Source: Antilocapra americana (lineage: Eukaryota; Chordata; Mammalia; Artiodactyla; Antilocapridae). Taken from it: a stretch of DNA of 64,000 nucleotides. Where the stretch lies: the NCBI GenBank assembly GCA_007570785.1, contig ML664152.1, forward strand, positions 2,852,911 to 2,916,910. The letters run 5' to 3'. Of this stretch, positions 11,100 to 22,489 are shown piece by piece; the first letter of the stretch is position 1; each line of letters starts with the position of its first letter. Both the position numbers and the translations under genes were made by a program. The notes below the pieces were generated by a model. It worked only from the letters and a program-made list of their open reading frames with translations. It did not search any database and had not been told where the DNA came from.

Positions 11100-11525
11100 G
11101 GGCTTTCCTTGTGGCTCAGCTGTAAAGAATCTGCCTGTATATGTAAATTATCATATCTGAAATCAATCGCCAGCCCAGGTTTGATGCTTGATACAGGGTG
11201 CTCAGGGCTGGTGCACCGGGATGACCCAGAGAGATGGAATCGGGAGGGAGGTGGGAGGGGGTTTCTGGAAGGGGAACACATGTATACCCATGGCGGATTC
11301 ATGTCAATGTATGGCAAAACCAACATGATAATGTAAAGAAAATAAATTAATTAATTAAAAAAAAAGAATCTGCCTGTAATTTGGGAGACCTGGGTTCAAT
11401 CCCTGGGTTGGAAAGATCTCCTGGAGAAGGGAGAGGCTACCCACTCCAGTATTCTGGCCTGGAGAATTCCATGGACTGTATAGGCCAAAGAGTCGGACAC
11501 GACTGAGTGACTTTCACTTTCACAT
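11100..11525 (+). repeat. Bov-tA SINE split by an L1-BT insertion
   Basis: Head at 11100-11139 (GGGCTTTCCTTGTGGCTCAG...) and body from 11363 (AAGAATCTGCCTGTAATTTG) to the usual GTCGGACACGACTGAGTGAC end near 11510. The two parts are separated by an L1-BT end flanked by a duplicated 16-mer. Confidence 0.92.
11140..11362 (+). mobile_element. 5'-truncated L1-BT 3' end
   Basis: Ruminant L1-BT 3'UTR: GCCAGCCCAGGTTTGATGC, GGCTGGTGCACCGGGATGAC, CATGGCGGATTCATGTCAAT, ending in an A-rich tail. The 16-mer AAAGAATCTGCCTGTA at 11124-11139 and 11363-11378 is a perfect target-site duplication. Confidence 0.93.
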
Positions 11526-11631
11526 AGAACTAAATCACTTTTTATGTGTGAGTATGTATTAATCACTTTGTTGTACAGCAGAAATTAACATTATAAATCA
11601 ACTATACCTCAGTAAAAAAAAAATAAATAAA
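11526..11631 (+). repeat. L1 extreme 3' end
   Basis: ACTTTGTTGTACAGCAGAAAT and ATAAATCAACTATACCTCAG followed by an A-rich tail is the artiodactyl L1 3' terminus. Confidence 0.75.
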
Positions 11632-12630
11632 GGCAGTGGATGTGGGTGTGGCTGGTGGTCTGGGATGGGAATTGGTGCCACTCCCCACTCCTCAGCTCCT
11701 CTCCTTCCCCTGTTCGCCCAAGGGGAGCACAGGTGAACTGAGCCCCTCTTTCACAACCAGAGACAGTTTTTCTGAGCAACATGACCTGGAAACACAAGTC
11801 AGGCATTTCTCTGGCCATCAACCAGAGCACTAATGCCCATTCCCAGCATTGGATGGACAGCCGTCATGGAGCTCCCAGGCCGGTTTTGGCTTCACCAAAG
11901 TTTCACCAGCATGGTGACTGTAGAACAGCCCCTGCACTAGAACAGCTCTGGGCGTGCAAACTTGCACAGCCTTTGCACACACTCCTAAGTATTATCTGAT
12001 GTCAAATTTCTAGCAGTAAGATTTTGGGATTAGAGGGCATGCATATGTCTGAGATTCTGGATGGATATTTCCACACCACACTCGTATAAATGTGTGCCAA
12101 GGAAATGCCTACCAGCTATGTTTGACAACCATGCAAAAAAGGCAACATCTGAAATGAATTCAGCAGTGGGTTTGATGGGGGATTAGACATGGGCAGGGTG
12201 AATGAACTGAAGGACAGATTAGCAAGAAATGTCCAAGCCAAGCCTACAGAGAAAACAGACCTTTTAAAAACCATAGGAGAAGGTTAAATGACACGTGGAA
12301 AGTAGTAAGAAGCCTAGTGCATGAGTTAAGAGTCCCACTTGGAGAGGAAGGAACAGCTGAGAAGCTTCCAAAAGACAACTGAAGAAACACAGTGATCCCC
12401 AGACAGGACAAACAGCAACTATCCCTAGGTCCCTCCTAGAAAAATCCTCCCCATCCCAGCCACCCCAACAGAGGGTCTTCTTTGATTTCCTATGGACAGT
12501 GGCGCTCAGCCTAGAGGCCCCGTCTCAGGGGCTTCCACCTGGTAAAATGAGGGGTAGTTTCACACACACACAAGACCTTGGCACACTTTCAAGTCTGCAA
12601 ACTTTTAATTTTGACCATAACCTAGATCCT
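11632..12630. other. Intergenic sequence without recognised features
   Basis: No gene or clear repeat seen in about 1 kb. Confidence 0.5.
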
Positions 12631-12750
12631 GGGACTTCCCTGGTGGCTTACCCAGTAAAGAATCCCCCTGCAATGTGGGAGACCCCAGCATGATTCCTGG
12701 GTCAGGAAGATCTGCTAGAGAAGGGATAGGCTACCCACTCCAGTATTCTT
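12631..12750 (+). repeat. Truncated Bov-tA SINE monomer
   Basis: Head GGGACTTCCCTGGTGGCTTA to CACTCCAGTATTCTT, then directly followed by a complete second SINE. Confidence 0.88.
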
Positions 12751-12967
12751 GGGCTTCCCTGTGGGTCAGTTGGTAAAGAATCCGCCTGCAATGCAGGAGA
12801 CCTGGGTTCAGTCCCTGGGTCAGGAAGATCCCTTGGAGAAGGAAATAGAAACCTATACCAGTATTCTTGCCTGGAGAATCCCATGGACAGAGGAGCCTGG
12901 TGGGCTACAGTCTATAAGGTCAGAAAGAGTTGGACACAGCTGAAGTGACTTAGCACACACACACACA
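12751..12967 (+). repeat. Bov-tA SINE with CA-repeat tail
   Basis: Complete copy GGGCTTCCCTGTGGGTCAG to GTTGGACACAGCTGAAGTG, ending in a short (CA)n run. Confidence 0.92.
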
Positions 12968-13003
12968 ACCTAGATCCTAAATGTGTTTTATATCTAAGCA
13001 CAG

Positions 13004-13345
13004 CTGTGGACTGAATTGTGTCTCCCAGATCCATATGTGGAGGTGCTGAAACCCTAGTGTTGGGTATTTGGACAGAGACAGTAAGATTAAATGAGGTCAT
13101 AAGGGTGGGGCCCTGATTTCCTATGGGATTAGTGTTCTTATCACTGCTCCCTCTACCATGTGAGGGCACAGGAGAGGATGACTATCCACAAGCCAGGAGG
13201 AGGGGCTCACCCAGAGCCCATCTGTGGTGGCATCCTGACCCTAGACATCCAGCCTCTAGAGAGGTGAGATGTGAGCCTTTGTGGTTTAAGACACCCTGTT
13301 TGTGGTATTCTATTCTGGCTTCCCAAGCTGACCAATATAAACAGA
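13004..13345 (+). repeat. Ancient mammalian LTR, MaLR-like
   Basis: GTGGACTGAATTGTGTCTCC at the start, AAATGAGGTCATAAGGGTGG in the middle and GTTTGTGGTATTCTATTCTGG at the end match the layout of old MaLR-type LTRs. The subfamily is uncertain. Confidence 0.6.
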
Positions 13346-13539
13346 GAGACATTTTTGTATAGTGTTAACATTATTTTCCAGGAGTGAAAATGCCATGCAA
13401 ATTAGCAGAAGATAACACTTTGCTTTGTTCTGACCTTTACCTAGAGCTGCTCACCATTTCACTTACTCATGTTTCCAAAGGCAACATCAGATGGGACTAG
13501 TGTAGCCCATTCTGTGCATCCATGTCTCTGGGTTTCATA

Positions 13540-13852
13540 ATTATTATTATTTTTTATGTTTTGGTCGTGCTGAGTCTTTGTTGTTGCAAGTGGGCTTTCT
13601 GTATTTGCAGCAAGCAGAGGCTACTCTTTCAGTACATGAGATTCTCACTGCAGTGGCTTCTCTTGTTGCAGAGCATGGGCTCTAGGCGCACGGGCCTCAG
13701 TAGTTGTAGCTCCTGGGCTCTAGAGCACAGGCTCAGTAGTTGTGGACTCACTTGCTCCGAGGCATGTGGGATCTTCCAGGACCAGGGATGCAACTGGTGT
13801 TCCTTGCATTGCAAGGTGGATTCTTAACCATGAGACCACCAGGGAAGCCCCA
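13540..13852 (-). repeat. CHR-type SINE, long copy
   Basis: Antisense copy from GTTTTGGTCGTGCTGAGTC through GGGCTCTAGGCGCACGGGC to GAGACCACCAGGGAAGCCCC. Confidence 0.88.
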
Positions 13853-14299
13853 TGTAATCATTTATTTTGATGGCTCTATGTGTCAGCCCAAGCCTGGCCC
13901 TCATCCAGGCATGCATGTGTTAAAGAAGTTGATCTAATTATAAACGTATTTCTCCTTTATGTTATAGTCAGGGCATAAAAGTATGTGAATATTGCAGGTT
14001 TTTTTCTGGAGGGAGGTGTTCAGGTTTTGTTGTAAGAAGGCCTTGGTCTGACAAGGGAGATTTTTTATTCAGAAATAACTCCCCATCAGACACAGGATCC
14101 TAAGAAGCTCACCTCCTCAATTTGGCTCCATCCCAAATGCAATGCAATTTGTTCTGATACATTTCAGCAAATCTCCATTAAGATGGAAAGCAGGTAGACA
14201 GTTATGCTACAGTCTGGGTTCAAAACCAGCCACACCACCTAATAGCTTCTACTACCTCCTCTGCCTCGGTATCCTCATTTGTAAAAGTGAGGTCTGTAG

Positions 14300-14725
14300 T
14301 TTTGCAGGCTGTTATGACAAAGTGATACAAGCCGGGTGGCTGACAGCAGAGATTTGTTCTCTTATAGTCTGGGGGCTGGATGTCCAGGTTCAAGGTGAGG
14401 GCAGGGCTGGTTCCTTCCGAGGACTCAGGGAGAATTTGTTCTAGGCTTCTGATGCTGTGCTGGCAATCTTCAGGAGTTCTTTGGCTTCTAGGAGCATCAC
14501 TCTGATCACTGCCTTCGTTTTTACATGGTGTCTCCCCATGTGCCTTGCCTGGGTCCAAATGTCCCCTCTTTATAAGGACATAGCCATGATAGAGTAGGGG
14601 CCATCCTAACGACTTCGTCTTACCTTGATTGTTGGCAAAGACCTTGTTTCCACATCAGGTCACATACATAGATGCTAGGGGACATTCAGCCTCATTTTGG
14701 GGACACAATTCAATGTATAACACAG
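14300..14725 (-). repeat. Ancient mammalian LTR, MaLR-like, antisense
   Basis: CTGTTATGACAAAGTGATAC near the start and GGGGACACAATTCAATGTAT near the end are the antisense form of the element type seen at 13004 and 56740. Confidence 0.55.
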
Positions 14726-15960
14726 GGTTAATAATACAGGGGATGAAATGGAAGATCTGAGTGCTGGACTCATGCCCAGGTTAACTCCACAGGCTCTCGG
14801 GGCTCACAGATGTCCTCAGAGACGCATCTATCTGAGCAGTTCACAGGATGCTTAGCTGGGAGGTGCCCAGAGAGCTCACAATGCATGCCCATGTGCTCCG
14901 GGGATTCAGAACTGGCCAGGAAGGGCGGGAAGGCTTTCCAGCCAAGGGATCCCCACGAACCAGGTGGGTTTGGAGTGAGCATGTTTGGGGAACAGAGGGA
15001 AGCTCTGTGGTTAGAATAGGGTAGGTGGGGCTGTGATGGAAGATGGAGAGGTCGACAGCTCTGAAGGCAAAGAAGGGGAGTCTGTCCAGCACCTTGGGAA
15101 AAACTCAGGCACAACACCCGAGTCCTGTCGGTCTCACCCCCATTCTCTGCCACGATTTTATGGGCAGATTTCAGCACGTCTTCACTCGCCCATCCTTTAA
15201 GATACAGTGGCCGGCTCTACTGTGTTAAAAATGAACGGCATCTCCAGAATTGCTCCAGTGTCTCCTCTCATGAACAGGAAGTCAGTTACTGGAGTAAGCC
15301 TGAGCTAGAATCTAAGGTCTTCTCAACGTCACAGTCAGGGGGAGCCTCGGTGCAGGACTCGGGTGCTGTACCACTGCCAGTGGCGCAGAAGGAAGGTGCC
15401 TGTAAGACAGGCCGGCAGCCTGGGAGCTGTCCGTTCCAACGTTTCTTAAAACCGAGGTCAGGAAGTACTGATAGGAATTCAAGATGGACTGTCTGAAGCC
15501 TTAGTCAGCAGGCCATGACTAAAGCCAGGACCAATTGCAGAGGCCGCAAACCCTGGGAACAAAGGGCCGTTCGGGTGTCTGACAAACAGGAGGCTGAGCT
15601 GAGTCAGACGCAGGCTCCTGTGCCACTCACATCCACGGGCTGAGCTTGGGCCTCAGAGAGAGCTTCCTAAAAGCCAAAAGTTACAGTCAGAACCGCAGAG
15701 GGGGCATGGCTGAGTCAGCCAGAGCCCGCCCCCACCACGCCCTCCCAGGAGCAAGCCCCTCCTCCACTCTCCCGCCAGGCCCTGGTCTCCACCAGCCCGG
15801 GGCAGCCAGGCCCATCCAAGTGGGCAGCGTGGGGATATCCCTCTCCGGGTGGCTGTTCCCAAAAAGGGTCAGAGAGCACCATGGTGCATACACTTGTGTC
15901 CCTGACAGGGACCCCACTCTAGAGGCCCCTTGCCTGCCACTTCTCCTCTAGCCTGTCAAT
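14726..15960. other. Intergenic sequence without recognised features
   Basis: Unique-looking, moderately GC-rich 1.2 kb. No exon with recognised product or splice pairing found. Confidence 0.5.
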
Positions 15961-15974
15961 GGAAATTCAATCAG

Positions 15975-16730
15975 CTGATCTGAGAAAGAAATGGGAAATT
16001 TTATTCGAGCCAGATGTGAGGGTTGTGACCTGGGAAGAACATCTCAGTGTCAACTACAAACTGCACTTGCCATCTGCAAGGATAGTTCTTCCCCGGTGGC
16101 TCAGGTGGTAAAGCGTCTGACTACAACGTGGGAGACCCAGGTTTGATCCCTGAGTCGGGAAGATCCCCTGGAGAAGGAAATGGCAACCCACTCCAGGACT
16201 CTTGCCTGGAAAATCCCATGGATGGAGGAGCATGGTAGGCTATGGTCCATGGGGTTGCAGAGTCAGACACGACTGAGTGACTTCACTTTCACTTTCTACA
16301 AGGATTAAATGCTGTGGTGCTGCAGCTGCTGACTTTGATGTCACCTGAGAGGAGTTCAGGGTTGGGGGCAGAAGTGAGGCCCTCTGTGCTCTGGCAGGAC
16401 AGGTCTCAAATAGATATTTTTAGGAGCCAATTTTATAAGCTCAATTCTTTTATCTCCTCATAGCTAGGAGGGCACTAAAATCCTTTGTGGTGACAACTGT
16501 TCCTCGTGACTAGCAGAAACCTTCTGTAAAAATGTGTGCTAGGTTGCTTGTATTCCCTCTTCACCAGAATCACATACATACTGACCTCCCCCCGCCCCCG
16601 GCTGCCCCTGCCTCTTTGGAGCAGTCTCTCAGAGCTATCTGAGGCGCTGTCTCCCAGGCTGCAGTCCTTCTTTTGCCCCAAATAAAACTGAACTCACAAC
16701 TCTCACATTATGCATCTTTTTAAGTCAATA
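15975..16730 (+). repeat. Endogenous retroviral LTR-like sequence with nested SINE
   Basis: ATCTGAGAAAGAAATGGGAA at the left, and at the right GAGGCGCTGTCTCCCAGGCT, an AATAAA at 16681 and ACTCACAACTCTCACATTATG, resembling a bovine ERV LTR R/U5 end. No viral gene is visible. The extent is approximate and the family call is from memory. Confidence 0.5.
16086..16300 (+). repeat. Bov-tA SINE inside LTR-like sequence
   Basis: GTTCTTCCCCGGTGGCTCAG to GTCAGACACGACTGAGTGAC. The flanks CTGCAAGGAT and CTACAAGGAT look like a target-site duplication with one change. Confidence 0.9.
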
Positions 16731-17488
16731 TCAGGAATCTCCAAGGACCACTGCACCAGCCAGAAGTCAAGGCATAGTTAGATACAGTTTTTGAGACAGA
16801 GGCTGCACATCAAGTGATGTATCATTGATAGATTATGACAGACCTCGACAGACAAATCCAGGTCTGAGAGGCATCACAGTGGGTCCTGTGACCCCTGACC
16901 AGATCCAGAAGGGATGCGATCTTAAAAGGACTGTCCTGTGGATGTCGGGAGAATGTTGCTCTTCCTGGCTGAGCAGGTGTTCCTGCTGATGGGGAGATTT
17001 GGTCGATGCCTAAAACTGGATGCAGTGTGGGGGAGAGAGGAGGCCAGAGGGCAGAGAAGAACTTTCATGTTTAAATTTTTCTTGTCTAGCCATAAAATAT
17101 GGATTTTTATCCCACAAAATCTCTCAGGGTGATCTTGGGTCAGCTCCTCTGCCAGACTGAGAGCCGATGGTGCCCGGTTCAAAGTCCAGTCAATTTTGTA
17201 AGTCATGTGAGGACAGGACTGCCTACCACCCAGTGCCCAGTCCTCTGGGAAGGAAGGGAAAGGTGGTCCCAGTGGAGACAGAGGGTCCACCCCCTTTGCC
17301 ATCTTCTGCAGGGCCCTTTCTTCAGCGAGAGACACTGGTTGGGGGAGTGGTGGCCTTCTCTCACCTGCCTGATCCCCCAGCATGGTCACTACAGAAGGCT
17401 CATACCACAGTGTGCAGACCAAGCTCTGAAGGATCAGAAAACGTCACTTCTCTGCGTTCATATTGTGTTTCTGTTTCTTTTTTTCTCT
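16731..17488. other. Intergenic, possibly ERV-associated, no gene
   Basis: Continues from the LTR-like end. I could not recognise viral coding sequence or any exon. Confidence 0.4.
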
Positions 17489-17604
17489 TTTTTGGCCATG
17501 CTGTGTGGCTTATAGAATCTTAGTTCCCTGACCAGGGATTGAACCTGGACCCTCAGCCGTGAAAGCGTGGAGTCCTAACCACTAGACCACCAGGGAATTC
17601 CCGC
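17489..17604 (-). repeat. CHR-type SINE head fragment
   Basis: TTTGGCCATGCTGTGTGGC to CTAGACCACCAGGGAATTCC in antisense. Confidence 0.88.
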
Positions 17605-18108
17605 ATTGTGTTTTTAAACAAAAATTTGACTTGGCTTATGTTTCATTTACAGAGAAGTGATATTCAGTTGAGGTGTTGGTAAAATAATCAAGTTTATTCC
17701 AGGGTTCTGTCGACTCCTTACACAACCCAGCCGTGGCCAGACCTGCTGCCCTCTGTGCTAAACCAGAATTCACCTACCTCTGAGGTCCTAGGTATATCCA
17801 CAGCTTAGAGATGGAAGTCAGATGGTAATTTGTGTGTAAGAAGGCATGACCTCTCAGGGAGATAATGCCCTGTTGATGTCTGCCATATCCCCTGGGTGCC
17901 CAGCTCAGCACTTGGCCAGGTGAGAACCAGACTCCTTGGGTTACTTCCCCAGAGACACAGGACCGGGCCGGACTGTGTGCCCATACTGCGCTGCCCTGGA
18001 GCCAGGTCTCAGGGAAAACAAGTCTGTGCTCTGGGCATAGGTCTGATGCTGGGCCAAGGGTACTCACTCTTTCCTGGAGTTGAAAATAAGGCACCTTTCT
18101 GTATCAGC
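17605..18108. other. Intergenic sequence without recognised features
   Basis: No gene or clear repeat seen. Confidence 0.5.
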
Positions 18109-18330
18109 TGGCTTCCCAGGTGACCCAGTGGTAGAGAAACAGCCTGCCAATGCAGGAGACGTACAAGACATGGGTTCAGTCCCTGGGTAGGGAAGCTCCC
18201 CTGGAGGAGGACATGGCAACCCCCTCCAGTACTCTTGCCTGGAGAATCCCATGGACAGACAAGCCTGGCGGGCTGCAGCTCATGGGTTCATAAAGAGTCG
18301 GACACAACTGAAATTACTTAGCACTTCAGT
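18109..18330 (+). repeat. Bov-tA SINE
   Basis: GGCTTCCCAGGTGACCCAG to GAGTCGGACACAACTGAAAT; near full length. Confidence 0.91.
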
Positions 18331-19007
18331 GACTGACTTAGGCAGGCAAAGTCAAAGGACCTTTATCTCATGTAGCTTAAAGGCTGAAAGCAAGGCCGAG
18401 GGCGCTGGTGAGATTTCTCTAGCCTGGACCTGGTGGACGCAGAGCTGAGGAAAACCTCTTTGCTTTTGCCGGTTTGCAGCCAGGGTTGACTCAGGTCAGT
18501 GTGTTTGTTGATCTTCTGCTTCGAGGGCCCGGGTCTGATGCTGCTCTTTGCACCAGTGTCTCTGGTGAGCTCGAACCCACTGGTGCTGACCCAGTGGGGC
18601 TGGGGTCCATGCTGTCGGGGCTCGCGGCATGGGGGACTGGATGAAACCACGGCTCTGCAGACTGAACTGGGTGGAGACCCCTGCTCTGCACGTGCGTCTC
18701 CAGGCCCCGCTTCCTGGCCTCTGACCGGGACTCATCATGGTGGACCTGCCAGGAAGCTGGGGACCGGAGCTTGGTAGGAGAGAGTGCCTCAGGGGGTGGC
18801 TGCTACACCTCCTGGGGCTTGAGGGAGACCAAGGCTTTTACACAGAGTGGCAGAGCCCCCTCTGTCTGAGTTTTAGAAGGTACGACCCCCAGAACACCCT
18901 ACACCAGCCCTGGCCCTCCCCTGGCTCCTTGGAGCTGTGGAAGCAGGAAGAAAATGTTACTGCAGAGTCTAGGAGGAAAAGCACCTCCACTCCCGGCCAG
19001 CGGTGGG
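18331..19007. other. Intergenic sequence without recognised features
   Basis: GC-rich, non-repeat-looking 0.7 kb with overlapping short open frames; none is recognisable as a gene. Confidence 0.45.
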
Positions 19008-19212
19008 TGTGTGCTGAGTTGTGTCCGACTTTTCGCGACCCCATTGACTGCAGCCTGCCAGGCTCCTCTGTCCATGGGATTACCCAGGCAAGAATATTGG
19101 AGTGGGTTGCCATTTCCTTCTCCAGGGGATCTTCCTGATCTAGGGATTAAATCTGTGTCTCCTGCATCTCCGGCATCAGCAGGCAGATTATTTACCTCTA
19201 AGCCACATGGGC
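19008..19212 (-). repeat. Bov-tA SINE
   Basis: GCTGAGTTGTGTCCGACTTT to ACCTCTAAGCCACATGGGC in antisense. Confidence 0.9.
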
Positions 19213-19396
19213 TACAACTGGGACTTGTGGGACCCCAGCTCCAACACCGTGGCCTCTGTTCTCACCAAGCTTCGGTGTGTATTATCGAACAAACACTTCT
19301 CAATTGGTCCAGAGCCCTTTGTTCAATATCCAGGGTCTCTGCATAGCTCTTGGCTAATTGTGACTGGCTTGTCAGGTTTGCCCTGAGAGTGGCTTC

Positions 19397-19615
19397 CCTG
19401 AGCTCCTAGATCTCTGAATTCAGAGTCTGGCCAACTTTGGAAGATTGCTCTCCGAATTTACAAATGTGTTACCTTTTGGACTTCCCTGATCGTTTGGATG
19501 GTAAAAACTCTGCCTGCAATACAGGAAACCTGGGCTCAATCCCTGAGTTGTGAAGATCCCCTGGAGGAGGGGGGATTCAGAGCTCTCTCTGAATTCAGAG
19601 AGCTAGGAGCTCAGG
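19397..19615. repeat. 29-bp inverted repeat pair flanking a truncated SINE
   Basis: 19397-19425 and the reverse complement of 19587-19615 match at 28 of 29 bases, with one A/C difference. The arms start CCTGAGCTCCTAG and end in the self-palindromic CTCTGAATTCAGAG. They are 161 bases apart and enclose a SINE head (19478-19572). Confidence 0.85.
19478..19572 (+). repeat. Truncated Bov-tA SINE head
   Basis: TGGACTTCCCTGATCGTTTGG, GGCTCAATCCCTGAG, GAAGATCCCCTGGAGGAGG, then stops abruptly. Confidence 0.82.
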
Positions 19616-19911
19616 TAAACTGGGGCCTTTGTACCTGTCGTTCCTTCTGCTGGTCACACTTTCTTCACCAACCATGGTTTCACATGCTCATCTCTTTTGT
19701 CCCTGTTCAAATGTTACCTTCTTGCTAGCAGAGTCAGGTAAATGAAGAACATTAAAAATTAAAACTCGGTTTCAACTTAACCTTCACAGCAGGTAATAAA
19801 ATTATCAACTGCTTCTAGATTGTCTTTTCATTTCTTTGTGCTTCAAGTTCAGTAGACACTTAAAAGGTCTACTTTTTGAGACCTTTTGAGAACTCCGAGA
19901 ACAATCTTCTA

Positions 19912-20030
19912 AAGTTGCTCAGTTGTGTCAGACTCTTTGTGACCCAATGGACTGTAGCCCACCAGGCTCCTCTGTCCACAGAGATTCTCCAGACAAGAAT
20001 AATGGAGTAGGGTGCCACGCCCTTCTCCAG
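19912..20030 (-). repeat. Bov-tA SINE, 5'-truncated
   Basis: GTTGCTCAGTTGTGTCAGAC to GCCCTTCTCCAGAC; the tRNA-like head is missing. Confidence 0.85.
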
Positions 20031-20245
20031 ACAATCTGCCCAATCCATCCACTCCTGGCTTTATTTTGCCCACGCGGAGCTCTTGTGCCCAGCTCACAGG
20101 CGTGCATTTTACCTGTCTATTCACTCACTGCTGCTGCAGCAGAGCAGGGCCTGGTCCCGAGAAGGTACTTGGCATCTGCTGAACTAGTGACTGCCATGGA
20201 GAACAGTCAGTACTGGAGGGAAAAATACCCACTTTGCAGTTTAGG

Positions 20246-20342
20246 TTTTTTCTTTTTGGCTGTGCCACATGGCAGCTTGCAGGATCTTGGTTTCCCGACC
20301 AGCTATGGAATTCTACCACTGGGCGACCAGGGAACTCCTGGT
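20246..20342 (-). repeat. CHR-type SINE head fragment
   Basis: TTTTGGCTGTGCCACATGGC to CACTGGGCGACCAGGGAACT in antisense. Confidence 0.8.
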
Positions 20343-22489
20343 CTGTCTTCTAAGGAGGGTGGTCCCTGCAGGCCTGTTGTCTGCCACACAGGAGAGGGGA
20401 GAGGGGTTGCTGAGCACCCAGGGAACTGGAAGGAGCTTAACAGATATATCTTTGAATGGGGGCACTGGCGTGGGCTGGCAGCTCCAAGCTCAGAGCTGTA
20501 GGCGAAGAGATGCTAAGAACCCCAGAAATCCGGCTCTGAGAACTGCTGTTTCAAGCATGACTTGAAGTTGTGGTGGTCAAGTGACAGAACCCTGCCCCTT
20601 CAGGAATGGGCCTACTCCCTGGAGCCTGCAGCATCTTGGGGGTGTGTGGGCCAAGGCCAGGCCCTGTGCCCCACACTTGGGTGAAGCAATGCGAACATGT
20701 GGGCAGAGGTGACAGCCGGCAGCGGGTGTCCTGAGGACAGAAACCGTGCATTCACCTTGGGGGAGCAGGGTAGGAGCCCTGTCTCATCAAGCACAACCTG
20801 GAAACCTCAGCCAATGTCTGAGCTCCATGGACAACAGCAAGAGCCTGCCTCCAAACCTTGGTCGCTGGAGGGATGGACGGACACAAGCCTTTCATGACAG
20901 AGCTCCATGAGATATGGCCACTGAGACAGGTCAGGAGCACGCGTGAGGGGCGGGGGGGCCTCACTGCTGTTTCAGGTGTTATTTTATGGGTTGAGTGACC
21001 CTCTGTGGACATGCCTGGGGTCCAAAAGACAAGCAAGAAGTCTGCTCAGGGATCGTGTTCTGCTTGTCCAGGGCAGACCATGCTGATACCCAGAAGAGGG
21101 CCCTCATGGGGACAACAGACAGTGGCAGGCTGTTCTCTGGCTGGAGCTGAGTGGGGGTACCCCCGGTCATCCTCACAGGTCAGGCCTGAGGAGCAGATGC
21201 TTCAGGCCTGGCACCAAGGGCATCTGTGAGCAGTTGCAGGGCGAGAGGACTCGCCACGCACATCCTCACTGGCCCCGGGCAGTGGATGCACAAAAGAAGG
21301 AAGGACAGGTGCCCAAAGTCGCTTGTTTTCAAAGGCCTACCCCTCACCCCATTAGCTAATCCCGGTCGCATTATAATAGTCCCCAAAGAGATGTATTTGT
21401 ACATAGACTGACAGTCAAGATCAAGTATAAATTTGAGGGCAAAGACCACAGTTTTTTGTTTTTTTAATTGAATTTGGCTTTGATGAGTACTGACAAACCC
21501 TGCAGACACGAATACAAAATGATTGTAAACAGGCCTTGCCAGCAGAGTCAGGAACAGTCAGAGAAAACACACACGCAAGTTGAGGCAGAGTCAGGTTCAT
21601 GTTCTTTCCCACACTAGTGACGGCTTTCTGATCGTCTTTATGCTTTTCTTTGTGCTTTCACTTTAGTAAAAGTTAGAAAGGGTAACACATTTGCAAAGTG
21701 AGATACCAAACTGTACAAAATCGATTGATCCTGTGGGGTTCAAGGGAAGATGATTGTTTTACAAAATACTCAAAGATGACCAGTGCTGATTTACATCATT
21801 TTCTTTTCTGGATGTTCAAGTCTCCCTGGCAGTTTATCTAGGAAAATAACATGCACTCAGTAGAACACTGGCATTCAGAAGACGTTTTCATTATGGATAC
21901 ATTCTCGTTAAGTGTAGGCAATGAGAATTTCTAAAAATTGTAGTCCAAATTTATGCATTAAGTGTAAGCTGCAGTAAACCTACTGAGTTTACCCACAAAA
22001 TGGAGTAAGTCAGAACAGGTTCAGAGAAAGACGGATGGAACCCGAGACACTGTCACTCCTGGGCCCCGGGCCCCAGGACACTCTGCTGGGGCCTCAGGAC
22101 AGACAGCTGACACACCACAGTGAAGAAGAAAAGTTCTCACCCTCGAATGAAGGACAAACGAGCCATTTTCACCACTGGATGCCTCGCTGAGACAAGAGTC
22201 TTAACATCGCGGGATTAGACGGCCCATTCGGCTACATGACCCATCTTTAACGCTGAAATAAGAACTGTTAGAAAAATAATCTGACCAAGGATAATGAGAC
22301 TTTTTTTTAAAAATAAAAAGTTAAAAATATCTGAGTGTTCAAATCTAACCTTTTCATACTTTCAGTTTTGGTTTCGATAGACTGTATCAAAGGTAGCACA
22401 CTATAAACCATGCAACCACAAGGCGACCGGGTGTGTGAGACCTGGCGTTACAGCAACTATTTAACAGCACAGCAGAAATGATTTCTTCC
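20343..22489. other. Repeat-poor region downstream of RRP1B
   Basis: No SINE or LINE recognised over 2.1 kb, unlike the rest of the intergenic region. No exon found. It could include an extended RRP1B 3'UTR. Confidence 0.45.

Noticed and set aside
16922..17422. 166-codon minus-strand frame
   Set aside because: No recognisable product; lies in or next to LTR-like sequence.
19923..20501. 192-codon plus-strand frame
   Set aside because: Starts inside a SINE and runs through another SINE head; no independent support.
1..21400. First exons of PDXK, the next gene expected from human order
   Set aside because: No conserved PDXK peptide, CpG island or paired splice sites found; it probably lies left of the window.
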